A stretch of 64,000 nucleotides of DNA, from contig JAVBPO010000025.1 of the NCBI GenBank assembly GCA_031549565.1, forward strand, positions 1-64,000. Direction: 5' to 3'. Positions within the stretch are counted from its first letter, which is position 1. Each line of letters starts with the position of its first letter. A model generated the notes under the pieces. That model was not told where the DNA came from and ran no database searches. It saw only the letters and a list, made by a program, of their open reading frames with translations. The DNA comes from JAVBSX01 sp031549565 (GTDB taxonomy: Bacteria > Planctomycetota > Planctomycetia > Pirellulales > Thermoguttaceae). Position numbers and translations under genes: made by a program. Below are positions 16,717 to 24,935 of the stretch, piece after piece.

Positions 16717-18135
16717 CACTCTCAACTCGGCCCGGACTTCGAGGGAATCGGCGTATCGGGTTCGGATCGGGGCGATTTCCTGTTCGAGAAACTCGTCGAC
16801 CTGTTCCGGGGCGCGGCCGATGAACCGTTCGGCGTTCATTTCGGCGGCCAAGTCGATTTTGGCAAAAGCCGGATCGTTTTTCAATCGGTCCATCAGATCG
16901 TTTTCGCCCCCTTCTTGCTTCACGACGGTCGCGGCCGCCTGGGAATGGACGCGAATCCGTTCATGCAATTCCTGCCGGTCGCCCCCTTGTTCCACGGCGG
17001 TCATGAGGATGTTTTCCGTTGCCATGAACGGCAGCTCCGATTGCAGATTTCTCGCGATCACTTTGTCGTACACGACCATTCCTTCGGCGATGTTCTGGTC
17101 CAAAATCAGCAGCGAATCGACCGCGAGAAACGCTTGCGGCAGGACGAGTCTTCGATTCGCGCTGTCGTCGAGCGAACGCTCCATCCACTGGACGGCGAGC
17201 GTTTGCGCCGGGGACGATTGCAGCGACATCACGAACCGGGCCAGCGAACAGATCCGTTCGCTTCGCATCGGGTTGCGTTTGTACGCCATCGCCGACGAGC
17301 CGATTTGGTCGCGTTCGAACGGCTCTTCCATCTCCTTGCGATGGGCGAGAATCCGCAAGTCGGTCGCGAATTTGTGGGCGCTTTGCGAGATTCCGGAAAG
17401 CACGTCGAGAATTTGCGCATCCATTTTTCGCGGATACGTCTGTCCCGTTACGGTAAACGATTTCTCGAATCCGATCTTCGCACAAAACCGCTTTTCCAGC
17501 TCGCGGACCTTTTCATGATCGCCGTCGAACAGTTTCAAAAAGCTCGCCTGCGTTCCGGTCGTCCCTTTGTTGCCCAGCGGCAGGACCGACGCAATGCGGT
17601 GCTCCAGTTCCTTCAAATCGAGCACGAGATCGTACGCCCAAAGCGTTGCCCGCTTCCCGACGGTCGTCGGCTGGGCCGGCTGCAAATGCGTGAACGCGAG
17701 CGTCGGCAGATCGCGATACTTTTCGGCGAACCGTCCGAGCCGGTCGATCACCGCGACCAGGCGATTACGGACCAAAACGAGCGCGTCGCGGAGCAAAATC
17801 GCGTCGGTGTTGTCGGTTACGAAACAGCTCGTCGCGCCGAGATGGATGATTCCGCGAGCCTCGGGACAGCGGTCGCCGTAGGTGTGGACGTGCGCCATAA
17901 CGTCATGCCGGAGTTTTTTTTCGTAATCCGCGGCGAGCGGAAAATCGATGTTGTCCGTATGCGCTCGCAGTTGTTCGATCTGTGCCGACGTAATCGGCAG
18001 TCCGAGTTCCGCTTCGACTTCGGCCAACGCGACCCAAAGCCGGCGCCAAGTGCTGAATTTGCGCTGCGGCCCCCAAAGCTCGCACATTTCCCGCGACGCG
18101 TATCGACCGATCAGGGGATTGTCGTATTGATTCAT
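16714..18135 (-). CDS. purB: adenylosuccinate lyase
   Basis: 473 residues from the ATG giving MNQYDNPLIGRYASREM. Cytoplasmic enzyme of purine synthesis that releases fumarate from SAICAR and from adenylosuccinate. The fumarase/aspartase superfamily signature is GSSAMAYKRNPMRSE (loop with the catalytic Ser), and IIHLGATSCFVTDNTD and FTHLQPAQPTT carry the conserved His-containing blocks. The open frame extends 23 codons upstream of the chosen ATG without family similarity. Its stop codon touches the heptamer array. purH lies separately at 39010. Confidence 0.95.
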   Translation of the reverse strand: MNQYDNPLIGRYASREMCELWGPQRKFSTWRRLWVALAEVEAELGLPITSAQIEQLRAHTDNIDFPLAADYEKKLRHDVMAHVHTYGDRCPEARGIIHLGATSCFVTDNTDAILLRDALVLVRNRLVAVIDRLGRFAEKYRDLPTLAFTHLQPAQPTTVGKRATLWAYDLVLDLKELEHRIASVLPLGNKGTTGTQASFLKLFDGDHEKVRELEKRFCAKIGFEKSFTVTGQTYPRKMDAQILDVLSGISQSAHKFATDLRILAHRKEMEEPFERDQIGSSAMAYKRNPMRSERICSLARFVMSLQSSPAQTLAVQWMERSLDDSANRRLVLPQAFLAVDSLLILDQNIAEGMVVYDKVIARNLQSELPFMATENILMTAVEQGGDRQELHERIRVHSQAAATVVKQEGGENDLMDRLKNDPAFAKIDLAAEMNAERFIGRAPEQVDEFLEQEIAPIRTRYADSLEVRAELRV

Positions 18136-18244
18136 CAGACGGCTCCCACCGTGAGGTTTCATTTCTGGAAACGCTGTATTGTACAGTGTTTCGAGGTTTC
18201 GCAAAGGCGTGAAACGAAGTAAAAAGGGCGGATGCGCGGCGAGT

Positions 18245-18359
18245 TGTCATTCTGAACGAAGTGTACTCACGTAGTGAAGAATCTGGTGTATCCGACCAAC
18301 ACGTGTTGTATCACGAGTTCAGCTTGAAACCAGATTCTTCGGAGTACCTCAGAATGACA
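18245..18359. repeat. Dispersed palindromic element, family B, copy 1
   Basis: 115 bases bounded by TGTCATTCTGA and TCAGAATGACA. Its reverse complement matches the copy at 30744-30858 along nearly its whole length (for example TCTGGTTTCAAGCTG and CACCAGATTCTTCAC), and the copy at 26486-26588 is shorter. It overlaps the 3' end of miaB, which reads into it and stops inside it. Confidence 0.9.
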
Positions 18360-19867
18360 CCGTGTCCTGTTTTACCTGAACTCTCAACGGAATTTACACG
18401 CCCCAAAAGCGTGAACGGCAGCGCTTCTTCGATCAACACGTTCGCGAAACGACCGAAAAGATCGGGGCGGCTTTCGCAGGCGACGATCCGGTCGCAATCG
18501 GTTCGTCCGAGGATTTGACCGTTTTCGCCCAATTCGTCGAAAAGGACCCGCACCGTTTGGCCGACGAATTCCCGGTTGAGCTCCAGCGAGATTTCATCCT
18601 GCACTTCAAGCAGTTCGTTGTTGCGGATTCGCTTGGTTTCCTCCGGAATATCGTCCCGGTAAAGTTCGGCGGACCGCGTTCCGGTTCGTTCGCTGTACTT
18701 GAAAATGAAGCTGTTTTTAAATCGCCCGGTTCGGACCAGGTCTTTCGTTTCGAGGAATTCTTCTTCCGTTTCGCCGCAGAAACCGACGATAAAATCGCTC
18801 GTGATCGCCGCACCGGGAACCGTTTCGCGAATCCGATCCAAAAGATTCCGGTATTCCTCGACCGTGTAGTTTCGCTTCATCCGCTGCAACACGGTGTTCG
18901 AGCCGCTTTGGACGGGAACGTGAAAATACGGGGCGACTTTCGGCAGATCGCGGACCGCCTGGAGCAGGTCGTCGGTCATTCCGTTGGGGTAATTCGTTAC
19001 GAAACGGATACGATCCACCCCGGCGACGCCGTTCGCTTTTTCCAAGAGGTCGGAAAGTCGGAGTGTCTGTTCGCCGTTTTTGTACCGATACGAGTTGACC
19101 GTTTGACCGATGAGCGTGATTTCCACGGCGCCCTGGTCGGCAAGGATTCGGATTTCCTCTTCGATCTCTTGCGGCGGACGGCATTGCTCCGGGCCTCGTA
19201 CCGACGGAACGACGCAATAGGAGCAAAACTTGTCGCAGCCGAACATGATCCGAACCATTGCTTGAAACCGATTTCGGCGGACTTGAGGCAGACGGTGCGG
19301 GTCGAACTTCCGAAAGCTCTCCTTGACCTGTTCATGCCGGTGTTCACCGCGAACGAGACTGATTTCCAACCGTTTCGTCTCGTCCGTGAGGTTTTGATTG
19401 CGGCTCGATTGGGAACGCGCCGGCTTGGGGAGCGAGGTTCGACGCTGCTCGTAAATCTCGGCGACGATCGTCGAGAGACGCTCCAGTTGCCCCGGCCCAA
19501 GAACGAGATCGACGTGGGGAGCGCGGCGGAAGATCAACTCCTTGTCCTTTTGAGCCATGCAGCCGAGGATTCCGATGAACCGGTCCGGTTTTGCCGCCTT
19601 CCACGGCTTCAAACGACCGAGCGCGCTGTAGATTTTATCTTCGGCGTGTTGCCGGATACTGCATGTGTTGAAAAGAAAGATATCGGCGGCATCGCGGTCG
19701 TCGGTCGGCTCGTGTCCCGCCTCGATCAGTTGAGCCGTCGCCAATTCGCTGTCCAAGACGTTCATCTGGCAGCCGAGGGTTTCAATATAAAAGAGCACGG
19801 GAACGGAAGTTGGGTTACACGGTATTCTGAACGTCGAAACGATTCGGGAAATTTTAGCCGATTCCAT
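18311..19867 (-). CDS. miaB: tRNA-2-methylthio-N6-dimethylallyladenosine synthase
   Basis: 518 residues from the ATG at 19867. A GTG at 19798 giving VLFYIETLGCQMN is an equally plausible start because that is where family similarity begins. Radical-SAM methylthiotransferase that modifies A37 of tRNAs reading UNN codons. The auxiliary cluster Cys are in LGCQMN, NTCSIR and LGCMAQ; the radical-SAM motif is CDKFCSYC; a TRAM-like domain follows (EFVGQTVRVLFDE). The last 15 or so residues (VILRYSEESGFKLNS) are encoded by the dispersed family-B element, so the native C-terminus has been replaced or extended. Confidence 0.94.
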   Translation of the reverse strand: MESAKISRIVSTFRIPCNPTSVPVLFYIETLGCQMNVLDSELATAQLIEAGHEPTDDRDAADIFLFNTCSIRQHAEDKIYSALGRLKPWKAAKPDRFIGILGCMAQKDKELIFRRAPHVDLVLGPGQLERLSTIVAEIYEQRRTSLPKPARSQSSRNQNLTDETKRLEISLVRGEHRHEQVKESFRKFDPHRLPQVRRNRFQAMVRIMFGCDKFCSYCVVPSVRGPEQCRPPQEIEEEIRILADQGAVEITLIGQTVNSYRYKNGEQTLRLSDLLEKANGVAGVDRIRFVTNYPNGMTDDLLQAVRDLPKVAPYFHVPVQSGSNTVLQRMKRNYTVEEYRNLLDRIRETVPGAAITSDFIVGFCGETEEEFLETKDLVRTGRFKNSFIFKYSERTGTRSAELYRDDIPEETKRIRNNELLEVQDEISLELNREFVGQTVRVLFDELGENGQILGRTDCDRIVACESRPDLFGRFANVLIEEALPFTLLGRVNSVESSGKTGHGVILRYSEESGFKLNS

Positions 19868-19955
19868 TTTTCCGTCGAGAGACCAAGAAAAAGATAAGCG
19901 ACACACTCTACAGGTGTTTCTCATCCGGGGATTGACTGCGTCCCATATGCGTTTC

Positions 19956-21797
19956 TCAATCGATCCAGCGGCGTTGGTACAGGAACCAGTCGAAGAGCGT
20001 CAAACACAACGCGGAGACCGCCAGGAGGAACCAGATCGGCGGGATCGACGCCGATTGCTGCAACGCTCCTTCCCGCAGCTCGTAAAACCCTTCCGGGGCG
20101 GTTCGCAAATCGCTCTCCGCGACGTCGCCGAGGTTGCATGCAATCGGCTTGTCCGAGTCGCCGATTGTCCAGATTCCCGCCTGCGACAATTCCCCGAGCG
20201 AAACCGTTCCGTCTTTGACCGGAAAGACCGCTTCCGAGCCGTCGGGCGCACGGAGCCGTACGGTTTCCGATTCCCCGTCGCTCACGGCCAGTGAAACCGG
20301 TTCGCCGGTCCGATACGTTCGCTCCAACTCCCCGCCGCCGTCGCGGAACGACGCGAGGATATGCGACACCATGATCGGAAACGCCGTCCGTAACGCGAGG
20401 TCGCCCCGCTTCAATTCCGCCGAAAGGACGACGATCTTTCCTTTTCCGTTGCCGTGGACTCCTTTTTCCCATTGAAAAAAGATCGGATTTCCCTCGGGCG
20501 TTTCGGCCAGGATTTTCGGCTTCTCGACCCCTTCGACGAATTGAATGTCTCTCGCTCCGGGAACAAGCACGTTGTTGAGGTGAACGAACCGCATCAGCGG
20601 CGAATCCTTGTCCGTCGTCCCGACCAGCGGCGATTCGATCGGCTCGCCGACCGTGAAAAGCTCGCAATCGTTTCGCGGATCGATAATCATCACATTCCCG
20701 TCCGGCAGTCGGGCGGGAACCGTTTGATGGAAAATGTGGACTATGTCGGCATCTTGCGGAGCACCGTCCCCGAGCGTCAACTCCACGTTTTGCTGCGACT
20801 GGAGGACCCGGGCGAGGAAGAAATCGTTTTCCCCTTGCAGTTCGATTTTTTGCAGCGGCTTGGCCGGGAGCACCGCCCAGGCGATGTTGTCGACGTCAAG
20901 CGCGTCGGCGACGTCAAGCGACGCTTTGAGCAGCCCGCCCTGATCGGTCGAGCTGTGCAGGATTTGCGTTTCAACGGAATTCGGGGCAAGCGTCAACGGC
21001 CTCAAGTCGACGATTTGATCGTTAAGCGAAAGTTCCAGACGACATTCTTTCGGCTCATCGCCCCGGTTGGTCAGTTCGATCAGCACCTCATACCCGAGCG
21101 GATCGGCGAGCAGCCGTCGCGGTTGAAATCGGGTAATCGCGGCATTGTCGAGCGACTTGCCGACCGGGAAAAACGTGAGATCCTCCGCTTCAAGGAGCGG
21201 CTTGACCGATTCGGAGCAGCCGTCGGTAATCACGAGGATCTTCGCTTTGCTCTCGTCGCTTTGGGAAATCGTTCTCGCCAGTTCAATCGCCTGATCCAAT
21301 CTCGTCGGCAGATCGGTCGGTTTGATCGTGTCGGCCGCTTTTCGCAATGTCCCCGGGTGGTTGGAAAACCCGAGCACGACTCGCGGCTCTCCCGCCGCGG
21401 AAATCAGGGCGATCGAATTCCGCTCGTCGCCGTAAGCGAGGAGTTTGCCCAAAACACTTTTTGCCTGATCGAATCGACTCGCTCCGCCGTCGACGGCGTT
21501 CATGCTCGCGGAATGATCGAACACGATCACGGTCCGATCGACCCGGTCGCGGGAGGAAAGAACCGGCTGAAGCACCGCTCCGGCGAGCAGCGTAAGAAAA
21601 ATCAGGCTCAGAATCAACGAGAGAATATGCCGAAGCTGCTGCCAAAACGACCGTGTCCGGCGTTCTTCGAACACCTGCTCCCAAAAGATCGACGTCGAAA
21701 CGGGCTGTTCCCGCAATCGTATCTTTAAAATATAAAGCACGACGATCGGAATCGCCAACAAAACCAACCACCAAGCGGAAGGATTAAGAAAATGCAT
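19956..21797 (-). CDS. BatA-like membrane protein with vWA domain
   Basis: 613 residues. The N-terminal BatA-type segment (FLNPSAWWLVLLAIPIVVLY, then LKIRLREQPVSTSIFW) and a second helix (LSLILSLIFLTLLAGAVL) anchor the protein. A von Willebrand A domain with the MIDAS motif DHSASMNAV follows (residues about 90-250). The rest is beta-rich, with a C-terminal transmembrane helix (IPPIWFLLAVSALCLTLFDW). In planctomycetes such proteins normally occur with MoxR ATPase and DUF58 genes; these are not next to it here, so it is either the last gene of a split cluster or an orphan. Role in the cell envelope is inferred only from the family. Confidence 0.85.
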   Translation of the reverse strand: MHFLNPSAWWLVLLAIPIVVLYILKIRLREQPVSTSIFWEQVFEERRTRSFWQQLRHILSLILSLIFLTLLAGAVLQPVLSSRDRVDRTVIVFDHSASMNAVDGGASRFDQAKSVLGKLLAYGDERNSIALISAAGEPRVVLGFSNHPGTLRKAADTIKPTDLPTRLDQAIELARTISQSDESKAKILVITDGCSESVKPLLEAEDLTFFPVGKSLDNAAITRFQPRRLLADPLGYEVLIELTNRGDEPKECRLELSLNDQIVDLRPLTLAPNSVETQILHSSTDQGGLLKASLDVADALDVDNIAWAVLPAKPLQKIELQGENDFFLARVLQSQQNVELTLGDGAPQDADIVHIFHQTVPARLPDGNVMIIDPRNDCELFTVGEPIESPLVGTTDKDSPLMRFVHLNNVLVPGARDIQFVEGVEKPKILAETPEGNPIFFQWEKGVHGNGKGKIVVLSAELKRGDLALRTAFPIMVSHILASFRDGGGELERTYRTGEPVSLAVSDGESETVRLRAPDGSEAVFPVKDGTVSLGELSQAGIWTIGDSDKPIACNLGDVAESDLRTAPEGFYELREGALQQSASIPPIWFLLAVSALCLTLFDWFLYQRRWID

Positions 21798-21823
21798 GAT
21801 TTGAATTATGGAATTACGTTTGC

Positions 21824-21841
21824 CCCGTCGCCCGCGACGGG
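21824..21841. repeat. 18-bp palindrome CCCGTCGC-CC-GCGACGGG
   Basis: Perfect 8-bp arms. The same palindrome with CT as spacer is at 56628-56645. It lies outside the nested repeats that flank the transposase gene. Confidence 0.6.
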
Positions 21842-21892
21842 CTGTCTACTTCGCGCCGTTGAGGAAAGGCTCCGCCCCGAAGGGGCAATGCC

Positions 21893-22504
21893 TAACAGCC
21901 CAGGGCAGAGCGTATCGCCGCCCTGGGGTGCGGATTCGTTTTGAATAATAACGCCCTGCAAGGGCACGTGCGGTCACGACCATAAATACCGTTCATCGAA
22001 TTCGATTCGATGTTTCTTCAACATCAATCTCAATTCGTCTTGAAAGGAAATAAGCCGATGATGCTCCTCTTGGCCGTTAACATACTCGATGACCTTGGAG
22101 ACTTGCGATTCACTGACGGAAAAAGCACCGTAACCACCTTGCCAAGCGAAATGTTTTGAAATTTCATTCCGCTCTTTAAGCCAACGGGAGTAACCGCGTT
22201 TCATATCCTCGACCATTTTGGCGGGAGAAATGGTTCTCGACATCAAAACGAGCGCATGAACATGGTCTTCCGTTCCGTTAATCGCCAGAGTGACGCAATC
22301 AATGGAATCCAAAACTCCAATCGTGTAGCCGTACAGGTCGCTTCGTACGTTTTTCGTTAATACCGGTTCGCGGTTTTTCGTGCTGTAAACGATATGAAGG
22401 ACGATTTTAGCCGGCGATTGCGACATTTTGCATTGCCCTTACAGGGCGAATTTGTTTTGGGGCGCTCTACCCAGGGCGACGCTATGCTCTGCCCTGGGCT
22501 GTTA
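21893..22504. mobile_element. REP-associated tyrosine transposase (RAYT) unit with nested inverted repeats
   Basis: The transposase gene is enclosed by two pairs of inverted sequences. The outer pair is 21893-21927 (TAACAGCCCAGGGCAGAGC to CGCCCTGGG) and 22470-22504, its near-perfect reverse complement. The inner pair is CGCCCTGCAAGGGC at 21952-21965 and GCCCTTACAGGGCG at 22435-22448. This is the arrangement expected of an IS200/IS605-like or RAYT element that recognises hairpins. Confidence 0.8.
21974..22426 (-). CDS. IS200/REP-associated (RAYT-like) transposase, Y1 HUH family
   Basis: 150 residues, the usual size of a Y1 transposase. The HUH metal-binding motif is present as EDHVHALV, and the catalytic Tyr is expected in the helix VSKVIEYVNGQEEHH, whose Tyr-x-x-Gln-x-x-His-His pattern is typical of TnpA_REP. 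The N-terminal strand is VLHIVYSTKNREPVL. No TnpB/IscB partner is adjacent. The reading frame is intact and the flanking hairpins are well preserved, so the element may still be active or recently active. Confidence 0.9.
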   Translation of the reverse strand: MSQSPAKIVLHIVYSTKNREPVLTKNVRSDLYGYTIGVLDSIDCVTLAINGTEDHVHALVLMSRTISPAKMVEDMKRGYSRWLKERNEISKHFAWQGGYGAFSVSESQVSKVIEYVNGQEEHHRLISFQDELRLMLKKHRIEFDERYLWS

Positions 22505-22528
22505 CGCACTGGCCTTTCAGGCCGGAGA

Positions 22529-22553
22529 ACGCGGGGCAAGCCCCGCCGCTAAC
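22529..22553. repeat. Dispersed GC palindrome, family C (ACGCGGGGCAAGCCCCGC)
   Basis: GCGGGGC-A-AGCCCCGC-type hairpin followed by CGCTAAC. Reverse-oriented copies are at 36821-36848 and 49011-49038, and the CGCTAACGGG end also occurs upstream of ppk and exbD. It lies 24 bases downstream of the GH172 stop at 22578, so it could serve as its terminator hairpin. Confidence 0.75.
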
Positions 22554-22577
22554 GGATAAAGGGGAACGAAAAATACT

Positions 22578-23774
22578 TTACTTCTTCAAATCTTCCTCTT
22601 TGACCTTGAGCGGGCCAAATTGGAGGTCTTCCTTGGCCGGGAGTTTCGGGAATGCGGCGTGCGGCTCCGATTGATACCAGAACGCGACGCTGGAAATATC
22701 GTCCTCGAGCGGCAGGTATTTGCCCCCTTCTTTCCAGCCGAGCGCCTGGATCGTGACCTTCAGGTCCTCGTCGAAACGGATCGGGTCGGTCACGTGCCAG
22801 CGGTAAAGGCCGAAACGCTGGCCCGGTTTGTAGCAGATATCGTTCGGGATCACCTGCACCAGACCGACGTAAGGCGTACTGAATTCACGATACAAACCGC
22901 CGCGGTCGAAATTGTACGAGCCGCAGAAATAATCCTCGGTCCCGGTCCCGGCAATCGTCGGGAACTCCTTGTCGCCGTCCATGTAGAACTTGATTTCCCC
23001 TTCTCCCCACCAACCGGGCGAAAAGACTTCCCACGCCATGTACGTTCCGACGTAATGTCCTTTTCCCTTGACGCCGTCGAGAATCGTGACGACGTCCTTC
23101 TCCTTGAGCCGGTTGACGCGGCGGAATTGGGCGTGCAGGTACGCGGCGTTGTCCGGAACGTCGCCGAGAACGTAGTTGATCTGGTAGTAAATCGTGATCT
23201 GATTGTCGTCGAGGTTTTCGATAGTGACCTTCGCTTTTTTCTTGAACGGCATGTTCCAATAGCAGTTGAACGCGCTGCCCGGATTCACGTTGACCATGAG
23301 CGAATTGTTCTGGCAATATTCCTGCCAGCCGCAAGTGAAGAAGTCGGCGAGCGGACATTCGATCGACGGCGTTTCTTCACCGTCCCAGTAGAAGCGGAGG
23401 ATCATCGTTCGCGACTTGTTCAGCGGAGCCGGGGTGAGCCAAATCTGCTGGATCGCGCCGCTTCCTTCGATTTCGGCGAGCGTGAAGGTCTCCTTGCCTT
23501 TGATGTGAACGTAGGGAGAAACTTTCCAGCCTTGTCCGAGTTCCTGGGCGGCGTGTTTGGCCGGACCATCGACCGACATGCCGGCTTTTCCTTTTTCGCC
23601 GGTGAAATTTTCGGGCGAAATCGATCGGGTCTTCGCGTCGGAAAGGAGGTGCAAGTTCGTCTGATCGACCGCGATCCCGTTAAACGGGAACGACCGACGC
23701 TGCGGCGGCTGGGCGAACGTCGCCGTGGTCCCAACGAAAACAATCAACAACAGGGGGAGGATAAATCGTTTCAT
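22578..23774 (-). CDS. Secreted GH172 (DUF2961) glycoside hydrolase-like protein
   Basis: 398 residues with Sec signal MKRFILPLLLIVFVGTTATFA; the start was chosen for this signal. DUF2961 proteins form family GH172, whose characterised members act on alpha-D-arabinofuranosides or fructofuranosides. The conserved acidic blocks are visible: FYWDGEETPSIECPLADFF, SPGWWGEGEIKFYMDGD, and AGTGTEDYFCGSYNF, where Glu residues are expected to be catalytic. The length is normal for the family. Substrate is not assignable, but together with the GH51 enzyme it suggests furanoside degradation. It is transcribed divergently from the metal-binding lipoprotein gene. Confidence 0.88.
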   Translation of the reverse strand: MKRFILPLLLIVFVGTTATFAQPPQRRSFPFNGIAVDQTNLHLLSDAKTRSISPENFTGEKGKAGMSVDGPAKHAAQELGQGWKVSPYVHIKGKETFTLAEIEGSGAIQQIWLTPAPLNKSRTMILRFYWDGEETPSIECPLADFFTCGWQEYCQNNSLMVNVNPGSAFNCYWNMPFKKKAKVTIENLDDNQITIYYQINYVLGDVPDNAAYLHAQFRRVNRLKEKDVVTILDGVKGKGHYVGTYMAWEVFSPGWWGEGEIKFYMDGDKEFPTIAGTGTEDYFCGSYNFDRGGLYREFSTPYVGLVQVIPNDICYKPGQRFGLYRWHVTDPIRFDEDLKVTIQALGWKEGGKYLPLEDDISSVAFWYQSEPHAAFPKLPAKEDLQFGPLKVKEEDLKK

Positions 23775-23955
23775 CTTTCTGTTCTTCTCAAAAAAAGGTG
23801 AGCGCGGGTTCGATCCCACACGGAGTGGTGAAACCTCCACTATACAATTTCCGCCAACGAAAAAACAGTCCCCGGTGAAAAGCACCCTTGAAAGAGAAAC
23901 GACTTCGATCTATCATCCAAGATCCCACAAGAATCATTTGCCCCGACTAAAACCA

Positions 23956-24843
23956 ATGAGATATCTCACAATCCCCATCTTGTTTTGGTGTGTTTTGCCC
24001 TTTTGCGGTTGTACGCAATCGGATCGCGACGCAACGTCCTCCGGTATTCCGTCGGTCGTCGTTTCGATCGAGCCGCAAAAGTTCTTCGTCGAGAAAGTCG
24101 CCGGAGATCGAATCCACGTCGAAGTACTCGTTCCGACCGGAAAAGAGCCGGAAACCTATGTGCCGACCCCCGACAAGATCAAAAAACTCGCCCAAAGCCG
24201 TGTTTTTTTCCGGATCGGTTTTCCGTCTGAGGAAACGTTCCTGCCGAAACTCAAAACCCTCGCCCCGAACCTGAAAGTCGTCGATACTCGGGAAGGACTT
24301 CCGTTGCGGTCGATGGAGGAGCACGCTCACGACCACGATCACAACCACGGCGACCATGAGGGAGCGGATCCGCACATTTGGCTCAGTCCGACGCTCGTAC
24401 TCAAGCAAACGGACGTGATCCTCAAAACGCTGATCGAACTCGATCCGGCGGGAAAAGCGGAGTTCGAGAAAAACGCTGAAAATTTCCGGCAGGAGTTGGA
24501 GCAGACCCGGGCGAAAATCGCCGAAATTCTCGCGCCGCACAAAGGCGAGACGGTTTACGTGTTTCATCCGGCCTACGGCTATTTTTGCGACGAATTCGGG
24601 CTCAAACAGAAAGCGATCGAAGTCGAAGGCAAAACGCCGAAGATCAAGGAATTGGCCCAATGGAAACAACAAGCCGAACAGGATCACGTCCACGTGATTC
24701 TCGTGCAGCCGGAATTCAATCCGGCGCCGGCGGAAATCATCGCCAAGGAAATCGGCGCCAAAGCCGTGCTCCATTCCACGCTCGGCCCGAACTATCTGAA
24801 CGATCTCCTCGAACTGGCAAGAATCATCGCCGGTCAGCGATAA
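23956..24843 (+). CDS. ZnuA-like metal-binding lipoprotein (cluster A-I solute-binding protein)
   Basis: 295 residues. The signal ends in a lipobox-like LPFCGC. The mature protein has the cluster A-I metal-site His in DPHIWLSP and YVFHPAYGYF, and a His-rich loop (HAHDHDHNHGDHEGADPH) typical of zinc or manganese binders. It would capture Zn or Mn outside the membrane for a ZnuBC-type ABC transporter, but no permease or ATPase gene is near, so the partner is elsewhere. The start is the ATG before the hydrophobic segment. The next gene follows after 92 bases. Confidence 0.88.
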   Translation: MRYLTIPILFWCVLPFCGCTQSDRDATSSGIPSVVVSIEPQKFFVEKVAGDRIHVEVLVPTGKEPETYVPTPDKIKKLAQSRVFFRIGFPSEETFLPKLKTLAPNLKVVDTREGLPLRSMEEHAHDHDHNHGDHEGADPHIWLSPTLVLKQTDVILKTLIELDPAGKAEFEKNAENFRQELEQTRAKIAEILAPHKGETVYVFHPAYGYFCDEFGLKQKAIEVEGKTPKIKELAQWKQQAEQDHVHVILVQPEFNPAPAEIIAKEIGAKAVLHSTLGPNYLNDLLELARIIAGQR

Positions 24844-24935
24844 GCAACACGGGCCTCTTGAAACGCCGCCCGTTTTCTGATACCGTTGCGGAACCTCATG
24901 CTCCATCACCCTTTCGTTTACACATTGAACAAATC

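Noticed and set aside
23801..23822. GGGTTCGATCCC resembling a tRNA T-loop
   Set aside because: The flanking bases cannot form the T-stem, acceptor stem or anticodon arm on either strand, so it is not a tRNA.
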